A stretch of DNA of 36,830 bases from CAVPLM01 sp964497095 (lineage in GTDB: Bacteria > Actinomycetota > Thermoleophilia > RBG-16-64-13), in contig CAZCCL010000014.1 of the NCBI GenBank assembly GCA_964497095.1, forward strand, positions 1-36,830, given 5' to 3'. Under the pieces are notes generated by a model. It was given only the letters and a program-made list of their open reading frames with translations. It made no database searches and was not told the origin of the DNA. The translations under genes and the position numbers were made by a program. Of this stretch, positions 7,220 through 15,098 are shown one piece after another; positions within the stretch are counted from its first letter, which is position 1, and each line of letters begins with the position of its first letter.

Positions 7220-9169
7220 ATGGAGAGCCTTGTCGGGCGCATGCTCGGAAAATACGAGCTCACCGCTATGATCGGTGGCGGCGGGATGGCGACGGTCTAT
7301 AAGGCTCACCATCCCGGCCTCGATCAAGAGGTCGCCGTGAAGATACTCCACCCGTTCCTCTCCACCGATCCTTCCTTCGTCGACCGTTTCCGACGCGAGG
7401 CACGCGCGGTAGCCGCCCTGCGGCACCCCAACATCGTCCGCGTGCTGGACTTCGACCACGAGGATCACCTGTACTACATGGTCATGGAGTACATCGGCGG
7501 CCCCACTCTTTCGACTGTGCTCTCGGGACGCAAGAACGCCGGTGGGTTGTCACTCCCCGACATCGGCCGGATCTTCACCCCGCTTTGCAGCGCAATCGAC
7601 TATGCGGCCAGCAGGGGCATGGTGCACCGGGACATCAAGCCGGCGAACATCATCATGTCTGAGGAAGGGGAGCCGATCGTCACCGACTACGGTATCGCGA
7701 AGATGATCGGCTCGACCTCGCTTACCTCGCCGGGGACGGTAGTCGGCTCGGCGCACTACATGTCCCCCGAGCAGGCGCAGGGTCAGGACTGTGACGTCCG
7801 ATCGGACCTCTACTCGCTCGGTATCGTGCTTTTCGAGTGCCTTGCGGGAGTCGTGCCTTTCGAGGGTGACACGACCGTGACCGTGCTGGTGAAGCACATC
7901 TCTGCGCCGGTTCCGTCGATCCGCGCACTGCGCCCCAATCTTCCGCCCGCGATCGAGCCGATGCTTGCCCGGGCGCTTGCCAAACCGCCTCAGGACCGCT
8001 ACGAGATGGGCGCCAGTTTCGCCGAGGAGCTCCTGAGCGCGCTTGCTCCAGGCAGGTCCACCCTGGCGGCCACGGAGGTGGTGGCATCGGCAGCGGTGCT
8101 GTCGGAGACAGTGCTCACAGAGACACCCCCGGCGGCGACACCTCCAACCGTGGAAACGGCTCCGCTACGGGCGACATCCCCAACGGTGAAGACCGCTCCA
8201 CCGCAGGACACGGCTCCGCCGACGACGGCGCCTGAGCCCGCGGCGCCAGAAACTGCCGTGTCCGCGCCAGAGGCTGCCCCCTCGGCGTCAGTGCCCGCGA
8301 TGACCACGCTGGAGGCTGCGATGACCGCGGCTCCTGTCGAAACACCTGCGGCGCCTCCGCCGACTCCGGATTTGGATGCAACCACGTTCGAGCAGCCCGT
8401 CATCGAGCAAGATATGGCCGACTCTTCGACCGCCGAGCAACAGGCGGTTGACGAAGAAGCGGCCGAACTGGAGGCGGCCGATTCAACCCGTTTGGAGGCT
8501 CTGCCCGTAGTCGAAGCGGCCTCGATCCTCGCGGTGGCGCACGGGGAAAGCCCTCCGACCCCATCGGCAGCAGACAAGGTGATGCCTCCCGCCCCACCAC
8601 CTCCACCCACCGCTCCCAGGGCCGAAACTATCGCGGCTTCCCCGGAAGTCATGCCGTCGGGAAAGGTCGAGCAGCCCACGTCCGACACTACGACCGAGGC
8701 AAAACCCGAGGCGGCAGGTGCGGCCGACGCGGGCCGGGGGGCTCCGCCTCGCCGCCGGAACCGAACCAGGCTGATTATCGTCGCCGCGGCAGCAGTAGTC
8801 TTGGTCGGAGCCATCGGCGCAGGAACGACCCTAGCCTTGCAGGGCGGCAGCGCCGAATCGACGACCACACTCCCCGTCACGACGACCGGCACGACACTGC
8901 TTTCGACGACGACCTCTTCCCTCACCACATCGACGACCGTGAGGCTGACGACCACGACCACGCGGCTGACCACCACCACCAAGCGGCCTACCACGACCGT
9001 ACGAGCAACGACAACAACCGCGAAACCAACAACCACAACGGCGAGGCCCACGACTACAGTGAAGCGGACCACCACCACGAAGAAGCCGACGACCACCCAG
9101 ACCACCAGTCCGCCGGATACCATCGGCCCTGGGACTACCAGCCCGCCGGATACGATCGGTCCGGGGTAG
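7220..9169 (+). CDS. PknB-type transmembrane Ser/Thr protein kinase with Thr-rich outer tail
   Basis: The 649-aa protein has the kinase domain at residues 12-275: Gly-loop GGGGMATVYKA, catalytic Lys41, HRDIKPANI with Asp138, metal-binding Asp156 in a DYG triplet (usual DFG), and MSPEQ at 181-185. Residues 280-510 are a long Pro/Ala/Thr/Glu linker in the cytoplasm. A basic stop (RRRNRTR) precedes one transmembrane helix at about 518-540. The outer tail (540-649) is almost pure Thr/Pro/Lys and ends in two identical 11-residue repeats. There are no PASTA or other sensor folds, so the tail may be glycosylated or attach to the wall. GGGGGAG lies 7 nt before the ATG. The next gene encodes an SLH surface protein. 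Confidence 0.93.
   Translation: MESLVGRMLGKYELTAMIGGGGMATVYKAHHPGLDQEVAVKILHPFLSTDPSFVDRFRREARAVAALRHPNIVRVLDFDHEDHLYYMVMEYIGGPTLSTVLSGRKNAGGLSLPDIGRIFTPLCSAIDYAASRGMVHRDIKPANIIMSEEGEPIVTDYGIAKMIGSTSLTSPGTVVGSAHYMSPEQAQGQDCDVRSDLYSLGIVLFECLAGVVPFEGDTTVTVLVKHISAPVPSIRALRPNLPPAIEPMLARALAKPPQDRYEMGASFAEELLSALAPGRSTLAATEVVASAAVLSETVLTETPPAATPPTVETAPLRATSPTVKTAPPQDTAPPTTAPEPAAPETAVSAPEAAPSASVPAMTTLEAAMTAAPVETPAAPPPTPDLDATTFEQPVIEQDMADSSTAEQQAVDEEAAELEAADSTRLEALPVVEAASILAVAHGESPPTPSAADKVMPPAPPPPPTAPRAETIAASPEVMPSGKVEQPTSDTTTEAKPEAAGAADAGRGAPPRRRNRTRLIIVAAAAVVLVGAIGAGTTLALQGGSAESTTTLPVTTTGTTLLSTTTSSLTTSTTVRLTTTTTRLTTTTKRPTTTVRATTTTAKPTTTTARPTTTVKRTTTTKKPTTTQTTSPPDTIGPGTTSPPDTIGPG
9101..9166 (+). repeat. 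Two 33-bp direct repeats at the 3' end of the kinase gene
   Basis: Units 9101-9133 and 9134-9166 encode the identical peptide TTSPPDTIGPG twice, immediately before the stop. The DNA copies differ at several third positions, so the duplication is old or under protein-level selection. Confidence 0.85.
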
Positions 9170-9313
9170 AGCCTAATCTTCAAACTGCCGGGTGGCCCGG
9201 GCGCGTCGGCTCCTCCTCCGCTCGATGAGCCTCTGACCCTTGACACTTCGCCTCGGGTCGTTCAGTGTAGGTATCGGAGTGCAAGCCAAGCACTGTCGAG
9301 GAGGGGAGAAGCG

Positions 9314-10552
9314 ATGAAACCTCGGAAGCGATTGTTTCTCCTTGGGTCGCGTCTGGCTGCCCTAGGAATCGGTGTTCTTCTCGTAGTCTTGCTCTGCGCC
9401 GGTACTGCGCTCGCTTTTACGGATGTCGTCCCCGGTGCCGATTACTCCGAGGCAATCGCCGACCTTTCCAGCAAAGGCATCATCAACGGTTTTGACGACG
9501 ACACATTCCGCCCCAGGGATCTGGTGATCCGGCAACAGTTCGCCAAGATGATCGTGCTCACCCTTGGTCTCCCGGTGAGCGAGAACGACATCTGCCCCTT
9601 CTCCGACGTAGAGAAGCCTGGGAACAACCTCTATCCGGACAACTACGTGGCCGTCTGCGCTGCCAACAACATCACCAAGGGTACGAACCAGGCTCAAACG
9701 CTGTTCTCTCCCTATCTGAACATCAGCCGCGCCCAGGTTATGACGATGGTCGTCCGCGCAGCCATTCAGATGGGGGTCGTGCTCGATCAGCCTACGAGTT
9801 CGTACTACAGCGACCACCGCCACATCTTCTGGAACTTTGATGACGCGACCCACGGCCTATATGCTCAGATGGCCGAAGCCAATGGACTCCTCTGGGGCAT
9901 CCGCCCGGACAGCGCCGGCGTGTGGGACCCTTGGAAGAAGGCGACCCGTGGCGAGGTGGCGCAGATCCTGTGGCGGCTGATGCAGAAGCTCCCCTCTGTG
10001 GACGTGAACCTCCTGGCCTACGACGACTTCGAAGACCCGGACAGCGGGTGGGTCGAGGACACCTACACCAATTCCGCGGTCGGCTACGTTGACGGGTTCT
10101 ACAGGATCAGCATGAAGGCCGCAGATATCAGGACCGCTTCGTGGTGGGGTCAGCAGTTCGACGACGCTTACTACGAGGCTTGGGCTTGGCCGTCGCCGGA
10201 CTCCGGGAGCTGGGAGTATGGTCTTGTGTTTCGACTGCAGGACATGAACAACCTCTACGAGCTGAGCGTGGAAGGAGACGGCTTCGCGCGCCTTTGGAAG
10301 CGGGTCGGTGGCCGGCTCACAGCGATGTCCTCATACGTCGCCCTGCCACAGGCTACCAATAACGGCTGGCGTCACCTAGAGGTGATGATGCTGGACGACT
10401 CCTTTGTGGCTTACGTAGACGGCGTCGAAGTCGGTGAGTTCACCGACAGCACGTTCGCCACGGGCAAGGTGGGATTCTACGTGGGCACCTTCGATGCGAC
10501 GAACTTCGCCGTCTATTTTGATCAGTTCGCTGTTTGGGGCCTCGTCTACTAG
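9314..10552 (+). CDS. Secreted SLH-domain surface protein with C-terminal LamG-like domain
   Basis: The 412-aa protein has a signal peptide (1-34, cleavage after ALA), then three S-layer homology repeats: FTDVVPGADYSEAIADL with GIINGFDDDTFRP (35-85), FSDV with NNITKGTNQAQTLFSP (about 95-150), and a third ending in RGEVAQILWRL (about 165-230). SLH triplets bind secondary cell-wall polymer. Residues 238-412 form a beta-rich domain (YDDFEDPDSGWVED, YGLVFRLQDMNNLYELSVEG, GWRHLEVMMLDDSFVAYVDG) that looks like a concanavalin/LamG-type jelly roll which may bind glycans. GAGGAGGGGAG precedes the ATG. A TTGACA at 9240 has no good -10 partner. It may be coexpressed with the kinase upstream. Confidence 0.88.
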   Translation: MKPRKRLFLLGSRLAALGIGVLLVVLLCAGTALAFTDVVPGADYSEAIADLSSKGIINGFDDDTFRPRDLVIRQQFAKMIVLTLGLPVSENDICPFSDVEKPGNNLYPDNYVAVCAANNITKGTNQAQTLFSPYLNISRAQVMTMVVRAAIQMGVVLDQPTSSYYSDHRHIFWNFDDATHGLYAQMAEANGLLWGIRPDSAGVWDPWKKATRGEVAQILWRLMQKLPSVDVNLLAYDDFEDPDSGWVEDTYTNSAVGYVDGFYRISMKAADIRTASWWGQQFDDAYYEAWAWPSPDSGSWEYGLVFRLQDMNNLYELSVEGDGFARLWKRVGGRLTAMSSYVALPQATNNGWRHLEVMMLDDSFVAYVDGVEVGEFTDSTFATGKVGFYVGTFDATNFAVYFDQFAVWGLVY

Positions 10553-10618
10553 GAACCGCTTCGCTGGTCGTGAGGTTTGTGTGAGTTCGGAGCCGACGAC
10601 CTAGCCAGCGGAGCCCGG

Positions 10619-10647
10619 TTACCGGATGTTTCGAGGCCCGCTAGAAT
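10619..10647 (+). promoter_or_regulatory. Candidate promoter of the SnoaL-like gene
   Basis: TTACCG (10619-10624) and TAGAAT (10642-10647) are spaced 17 bp apart, 69 nt before the GTG start. Confidence 0.4.
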
Positions 10648-10715
10648 AGGGATTCCACAGGGACGTCGTCAACGCCTCTCGCTGCGCGGGCACGACGAGA
10701 GAAAGGAGTGCTGCT

Positions 10716-11096
10716 GTGGACCAAGGTCAAGCGGAGTCCGCTGCGACGGATATCCTCGGGCGGCTCGAGCGGGCCTTCAGAGACCGTGATCTCGAGGCCC
10801 TGGTCGGTTGTTTCAGAGAGGACGTCGTCATCGAGTACCCGGCACATCCGGCGCAAAGATTCCAAGGGAGAGATCAGATCTGGCGCACCTGGGCGCCGGT
10901 CTTTGCTCACATGGCCGATTTCAGGGCCACGGTGGTGCGCTCTGCCGTCGCTGAAGACGTCGTGTGGGCAGAGTGGTTCTGGCAAGGCACTCAGCGCGAC
11001 GGCTCTCCGGGGGACATGGCCGGGGTGGTCATCCACGGACTGGACGGCGACGAGATCGCCTGGGCCCGCTTCTACATGGAGCCGGTCGAGAAGTAG
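10716..11096 (+). CDS. SnoaL-like / NTF2-fold protein
   Basis: The 126-aa protein starts at a GTG with AAAGGAG 8 nt upstream. It has the one-domain NTF2 cone fold: an N-terminal helix pair (ILGRLERAFRDRDLEALVGC), then FREDVVIEYPAHP, GRDQIWRTWAPVF, and alternating strands ending in GDEIAWARFYMEP. Members are isomerases, dehydratases or ligand-binding proteins; the substrate cannot be inferred. It is transcribed toward the convergent CysM-like gene, with a hairpin between them. Confidence 0.75.
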   Translation: MDQGQAESAATDILGRLERAFRDRDLEALVGCFREDVVIEYPAHPAQRFQGRDQIWRTWAPVFAHMADFRATVVRSAVAEDVVWAEWFWQGTQRDGSPGDMAGVVIHGLDGDEIAWARFYMEPVEK

Positions 11097-11105
11097 TAGG
11101 CCTTG

Positions 11106-11126
11106 GCCCCCACGATCACGGGGGGC
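11106..11126. terminator. Hairpin between convergent genes
   Basis: GCCCCC (11106-11111) pairs with GGGGGC (11121-11126). The stem overlaps the stop and last codons of the minus-strand CysM-like gene and lies 10 nt after the plus-strand stop. It is GC-only, without a U-tract. Confidence 0.45.
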
Positions 11127-12024
11127 ACTTGGCGCAGATGGATCTGAAGTGCATCGTGCTTAGATAGCGGTCTCCCCGATCGGGGAGGACCACCACGATG
11201 GTCCCGTGGTCGATCATCTTGGCGACGCGAAGAGCCACGGCTACGGCAGCGCCCGCCGACGTACCCACGAAGAGACCCTCCTTGGTGGCGAGAAGCTTAG
11301 TCGCCTCGATGGCCTCGCCATCTTCGACCAACTCCTTCAAGTCCAGTTCTTCCGGGTGGTAGATACCGGGTACCAGCGACTCGGTCATGTTCTTGAGCCC
11401 CTGGATGGTGTGGCCCATGACGGGTTCGACCCCGACGATCTTCACAGAAGGTCTCACTGATCTCAGGTACCTACCGACCCCCATCAGGGTCCCGGAGGTA
11501 CCCATGCCGGCCACGAAGTAATCGACCTGACCTTCGGTCTGGCGATGAATCTCAGGACCGGTCGTCTCGTAGTGGGCCAGGACGTTAGCCTCGTTATCAT
11601 ACTGATTGGGCATGTAGTACTTTCCCGGGAAGTCTTGTATGAGGGCCTGGGCGTGACGGATGGCCCCGTCGATGTTCTCCCGGGCCGGCGTGAGGAACAC
11701 GTGGGACCCGAGGCCTTCCAATATGAGGCGCCGCTCGGTGCTCACGCACTCGGGCATACAGAGCTGCACCTCATACCCTTTGGCCGCGCCGATCATGGCT
11801 ATGGCGATGCCCGTGTTGCCGGACGTCGGCTCTAGAATGGTCTTTTCCTTGGTAAGCTCGCCGCTTTCTTCCGCCTTCGTGATCATGTAGAGGGCGGGCC
11901 GGTCCTTCACCGATCCCCCGGGATTACAGCCCTCGAGCTTGCACAGGAGCTTGACGTTGGGATTCCCGTTGAGATTGCCGAGCTCCACCAAGGGAGTATT
12001 GCCGATAGCTTCAAGCAGATTCAT
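11116..12024 (-). CDS. CysM/CysK-like PLP beta-substitution enzyme (cysteine synthase family)
   Basis: The 302-aa fold-type II PLP enzyme has the PLP lysine Lys40 in NPGGSVKDRPAL, the substrate loop EPTSGNTGIA, the phosphate-binding GMGTSGTLMGVG and the Ser of GTSAGAAVA. Members replace the beta substituent of O-acetylserine, O-phosphoserine or cystathionine-type substrates with sulfide or another nucleophile. The SVKDRPA block is closer to CysM than to CysK. The C-terminus ends in CAKCPP, a Cys pair not needed for catalysis. It is third in a minus-strand operon, 33 nt after the radical-SAM gene, which makes a specialised pathway as likely as plain cysteine synthesis. Confidence 0.85.
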   Translation of the reverse strand: MNLLEAIGNTPLVELGNLNGNPNVKLLCKLEGCNPGGSVKDRPALYMITKAEESGELTKEKTILEPTSGNTGIAIAMIGAAKGYEVQLCMPECVSTERRLILEGLGSHVFLTPARENIDGAIRHAQALIQDFPGKYYMPNQYDNEANVLAHYETTGPEIHRQTEGQVDYFVAGMGTSGTLMGVGRYLRSVRPSVKIVGVEPVMGHTIQGLKNMTESLVPGIYHPEELDLKELVEDGEAIEATKLLATKEGLFVGTSAGAAVAVALRVAKMIDHGTIVVVLPDRGDRYLSTMHFRSICAKCPP

Positions 12025-12057
12025 GGATCCGATGTTATCAGACCCGAATCCTCTGTC

Positions 12058-13188
12058 TCAGTCGGGGCCGTAGTAGAGGAAAGGATTCTCGATCGAGTAG
12101 TCCCTCACTATTTCGGCGTAGTCGTCGAGCCACAAAGCCTCGGGATTGCTGCGCAGGACTAGGAAACGTCCTTTCTGGTCAGGATCAGCCGCCCGGTGGT
12201 AGCGCATGTAGACGTGGTCCTCGGTCCGCCCCAGGACGTGGACCTTGCCGGTCGCATGGGACATCACCAATCGAGCCCTCTTAGCCAGGCCCGAGCAGTT
12301 CATCCGGGACTGTTCGAAGATCCTCAGTGCCTCCTCGATGGGGACCAGGAAGTGCCTGTTTCCCTGTGTGGGCCGGCCGATGAAGACGTAGTAGGGGGCC
12401 ACCCCGATATACGAAAGCTTGTTGAACAACTCGGCCAATACGGCCGGATCGTCGTTCACGCCGCGGAGGAGCGGGGTCTGATTCGCCGTGATGACCCCGG
12501 CGTCGTGAACTGCAGCGATACCGTGGATCGCCTGCTCGGTCAACTCCCGGGGATGGTTGAAATGCACCATGAGATAGATCCGTCGGTCTTCGAGACTGTG
12601 ACGTCTGAGAGTCTCGAGCAGGGCTGGGTCGTTCAGTATCCGGTAGGGATTGAACACCGGCATCTTGCTGCCTATGCGGATGATCTTGACGTGGTCGATG
12701 GCCCGGAGTTCGGTCAGGATCTGGTCGAGGCGCTTCGTCGAGAGCATCAGGGGCTCTCCGCCTGTGAGCAGGACGTTGTTGATCTCGGGATGCTCGCGGA
12801 TGTACTTGAGACCCTCGGTCACATCCCGCGAAGCCTCGGCGCTGTCGTTCATGAACAGACGCTTCCGAAAGCAGAACCGGCAGAAGCCCCCGCACACGTC
12901 GTTCACCAGTAGAAGAGCGGTGAACTCATACTTGTGCTCTAGGCCGGGGGCCTTGGCGTAGAGATGCTCGTCGGAAGCATCCAGCCGGCCCCAGTCCACC
13001 ATCTCATCCTCGCTGGGGATGGCTATCTTGCGTATAGGATCGTCCGGGTCGTCCCAGTCGATCAGCCCCAGGTAGTAGGTATTGGCACGGAAGGCATAAC
13101 GTTCCGCCACCGGAGACAGGCGTTCGAGCTCGGCGGCGGAGAGCTGAGGGACCTGGTCGAGGCGGGTCACATATCTCACCTTATCCAT
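12058..13188 (-). CDS. KamA-family radical-SAM aminomutase with altered substrate pocket
   Basis: The 376-aa protein has the radical-SAM cluster motif C99-GGF-C103-RF-C106, the SAM-binding TGGEP (142-146), and KamA blocks IRIGSKMPVFNP, VHFNHPRELTEQA and LLRGVNDDPAV. Lys315 in ATGKVHV aligns with the PLP lysine (337) of Clostridium lysine 2,3-aminomutase, and Arg108 with its carboxylate-binding Arg134. The two Asp residues that hold the lysine side chain (293 and 330 there) are missing: the first aligns with Arg272 in FIGRPTQGNRHF, and the second lies in a shortened loop (MSHATGK). From memory, glutamate 2,3-aminomutase also carries a basic residue at the first site. An acidic substrate is therefore inferred. 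It is second in a three-gene operon, 26 nt after the aminotransferase. Confidence 0.85.
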   Translation of the reverse strand: MDKVRYVTRLDQVPQLSAAELERLSPVAERYAFRANTYYLGLIDWDDPDDPIRKIAIPSEDEMVDWGRLDASDEHLYAKAPGLEHKYEFTALLLVNDVCGGFCRFCFRKRLFMNDSAEASRDVTEGLKYIREHPEINNVLLTGGEPLMLSTKRLDQILTELRAIDHVKIIRIGSKMPVFNPYRILNDPALLETLRRHSLEDRRIYLMVHFNHPRELTEQAIHGIAAVHDAGVITANQTPLLRGVNDDPAVLAELFNKLSYIGVAPYYVFIGRPTQGNRHFLVPIEEALRIFEQSRMNCSGLAKRARLVMSHATGKVHVLGRTEDHVYMRYHRAADPDQKGRFLVLRSNPEALWLDDYAEIVRDYSIENPFLYYGPD

Positions 13189-13214
13189 CTTTGCTCCTTT
13201 CCTGGGCCCGGGGG

Positions 13215-14528
13215 CTAGGCGGTCTTCTTGAGCCAGACGACTATCCTATCTACCCCCTGCACGACGTTGTGACAGTAGTTGCGCAGGAACGCGTCGGTGA
13301 GTTCGGCCCGGCCCCCGATACCCCGAGCCGCCACGAGCGCCCGCGCTCCATCGAAATCCACGTAAGCCAACCTGAAGCTAAGCTCGTCGACCGGCCGCCC
13401 GAATGCCGAGCCCGGCAGCACGGCGACGCCGGTGTCATCCAGAAGGGACTCGCACAGCTGTGGTCCGGTCCTTATGCCCCGCGCGGCCAGACTTTCCCGG
13501 AAGGGAGAGAGATTGGGGAACACGTAGAACGCCCCTTTGGGCTCCGGCACGATGGCTCCCGCCTTCGTCAACCGCACCCAGGCGTAGCGCCCCAGGCGCC
13601 TGAGGATGCGCCGGGCGTGAAAGAGGTACTCCTCGATCTCGATGCCTCCCCGAAAGGCCCTGACCGCCGCGTGTTGGATGGGAGCGCTCGTCGACGTGTA
13701 CGTCTCGCTCGCCACCACCGCCATCGCGTCGAGGAGCCAACTGAGGCCACGTGGGAACGTGAAGGTCCCCAGGCGCCAGCCCCCTGCGCCGCACCACTTG
13801 CTGAGACCGCTGCTGATGATCGTGCCTTCCGGATAGAAACGGGCTATGGAGACGTGCTGGCCGCGGTGATGGAGCTCCCCGTAGATCTCATCCGAGACGA
13901 GCACCACGTTGTACTTCCGCGCGACCCGCGCCAGCGCTTTGAGCTCCGGCATGGTGTAGGTCGTGCCGCTGGGGTTCGAAGGGTAGTTGAGGACGACCAG
14001 CCGGGGACGGCTGGGATCGAGCTGGCAGACGCGGTCCAAGTCCGAAGCGAGCAGCTTCAGGTCGTTCTCCCAACGGGTGGGTACCCAGGTGATCGGCCGG
14101 CCGATGATATTCGCCTGGGGAGCGTATGAGACCCAACTTGGTGTCGGGATCACCAGATCTCCGTAGTAGACAAGCTGCAGGATGAACATCAGCTCCTTGG
14201 ACCCGGGACCGATCAAGACATCCTGAGCGGCACACTCGATCCCGTGTCGCAGCCGATGGTAGTTGGCCACCGCGTGACGAAGGGCCCGCAGACCACGCAC
14301 GGGAAGATAGTCCTTCTCGTGAGCGTGCTCCTGAAGCTGCTTGACCACCACGCCGGGCACCGGGAAAGGGGACTGACCGAGACCAAGCTTGTAGACCTGC
14401 CGCCCCTCCTCCAGCATGGTCTTGGCCCGCTCGTTGATGGCAAGGGTAGCGGAGAGCTTCAGCCCGCGCACGTTGAGGTTGAGATCGCGTGCGAGGATAG
14501 CGTGCCTTCTTCCTTCTAACTGTGCCAT
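13215..14528 (-). CDS. Class I/II PLP aminotransferase
   Basis: The 437-aa fold-type I aminotransferase has the substrate-glycine region LGLGQSPFPVP, LPVRGLRALRHAVANYH, the NPSG turn with Asn185, Asp213 and Tyr216 in VSDEIYGELHH, the PLP lysine Lys244 in SSGLSKWCGAGGWRLG, and a C-terminal arginine in ELSFRLAYVDFD. It is slightly longer than aspartate aminotransferases. It is the first gene of the minus-strand operon with the radical-SAM aminomutase and the CysM-like enzyme, so it probably supplies or consumes the amino acid handled by them. A short GC hairpin lies in its leader. Start: ATG with a modest AGGGGC. Confidence 0.88.
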   Translation of the reverse strand: MAQLEGRRHAILARDLNLNVRGLKLSATLAINERAKTMLEEGRQVYKLGLGQSPFPVPGVVVKQLQEHAHEKDYLPVRGLRALRHAVANYHRLRHGIECAAQDVLIGPGSKELMFILQLVYYGDLVIPTPSWVSYAPQANIIGRPITWVPTRWENDLKLLASDLDRVCQLDPSRPRLVVLNYPSNPSGTTYTMPELKALARVARKYNVVLVSDEIYGELHHRGQHVSIARFYPEGTIISSGLSKWCGAGGWRLGTFTFPRGLSWLLDAMAVVASETYTSTSAPIQHAAVRAFRGGIEIEEYLFHARRILRRLGRYAWVRLTKAGAIVPEPKGAFYVFPNLSPFRESLAARGIRTGPQLCESLLDDTGVAVLPGSAFGRPVDELSFRLAYVDFDGARALVAARGIGGRAELTDAFLRNYCHNVVQGVDRIVVWLKKTA

Positions 14529-14559
14529 GAAGCCCCTAGGGCGATAGCCTGTCGTCTCC

Positions 14560-14574
14560 CCGGCGGGTCGCCGG
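14560..14574. other. Leader hairpin upstream of the aminotransferase operon
   Basis: CCGGCG (14560-14565) and CGCCGG (14569-14574) form a perfect 6-bp stem with a 3-nt loop, 32 nt upstream of the aminotransferase start. No known riboswitch pattern was seen. It may be a processing or attenuation hairpin, or chance in GC-rich DNA. Confidence 0.3.
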
Positions 14575-14676
14575 ACTGTCTTTCAGGTTACAAGAAGCAG
14601 GCGCCGGACGCCAGAGACACCGCCGCCGGCAAGGCGGGGAGCACAGGCAAGGGTCGGCCCACGCCGGCCGGCCGCC

Positions 14677-15051
14677 CTACCTAGAAGCCCTCGCATTACT
14701 CTCTTCCAACCTGAGCCCGACCATGCGCCGGATCAGCTCCAGCGGCAGTGGACGATCGAGCGGGAACTGCACCGAGCCCTTTCCGCGCTTGTAGGGCCCG
14801 AGTTCCTCCGCGAACGCCTTTGAGACGCTTTCCGAACCGGGGTAGAAGCCTATGTGCCCTCTGTACCCTGCGAAGTGCACCAGATGGTGCCCGTGCAGAT
14901 CGAACGTGGGAATCGCGTAGCTGATCGTCTCTGTAGCGTCGGGAGCCGCTTCCTTGATGAGCGCCCGCAGCCCTTCCAGCGCCTGCCGGGTCTCGGCGGG
15001 GAACTCCGCGATGTAATCGTCGATGGAGTTGGCGGTCGAACGATTCGCCAT
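14677..15051 (-). CDS. DUF1801 / YdhG-like protein
   Basis: The 124-aa protein has the DUF1801 layout: IDDYIAEFPAETRQALEGLR, then EAAPDATETISYAIPTFDLH, HLVHFAGYRGHIGFYPG, GKGSVQFPLDRPLPLELIRR. The fold is small alpha/beta; Bacillus relatives have been called iron chaperones (frataxin-like) on limited evidence, so the role is open. TAGGAGG lies 8 nt before the ATG. It lies 47 nt after the nitroreductase on the same strand, so the two are probably cotranscribed. Confidence 0.85.
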   Translation of the reverse strand: MANRSTANSIDDYIAEFPAETRQALEGLRALIKEAAPDATETISYAIPTFDLHGHHLVHFAGYRGHIGFYPGSESVSKAFAEELGPYKRGKGSVQFPLDRPLPLELIRRMVGLRLEESNARASR

Positions 15052-15098
15052 CGCTCTAGCCTCCTACTCGGAAGAAGCGCCGCGTGGGACGCTCCGGG

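Noticed and set aside
7999..9246. 415-codon minus-strand frame rich in Val, Ala and Ser
   Set aside because: It is the complement of the Pro/Thr-rich linker and tail of the kinase, whose repetitive codons keep the opposite frame open.
9240..9273. TTGACA upstream of the SLH gene as a full promoter
   Set aside because: The -35 is perfect but no -10 hexamer occurs at 15-19 bp; the SLH gene may instead be read through from the kinase gene.
13191..14129. 312-codon plus-strand frame across the aminotransferase
   Set aside because: It is antisense to a gene with all aminotransferase motifs and has no recognisable domain.
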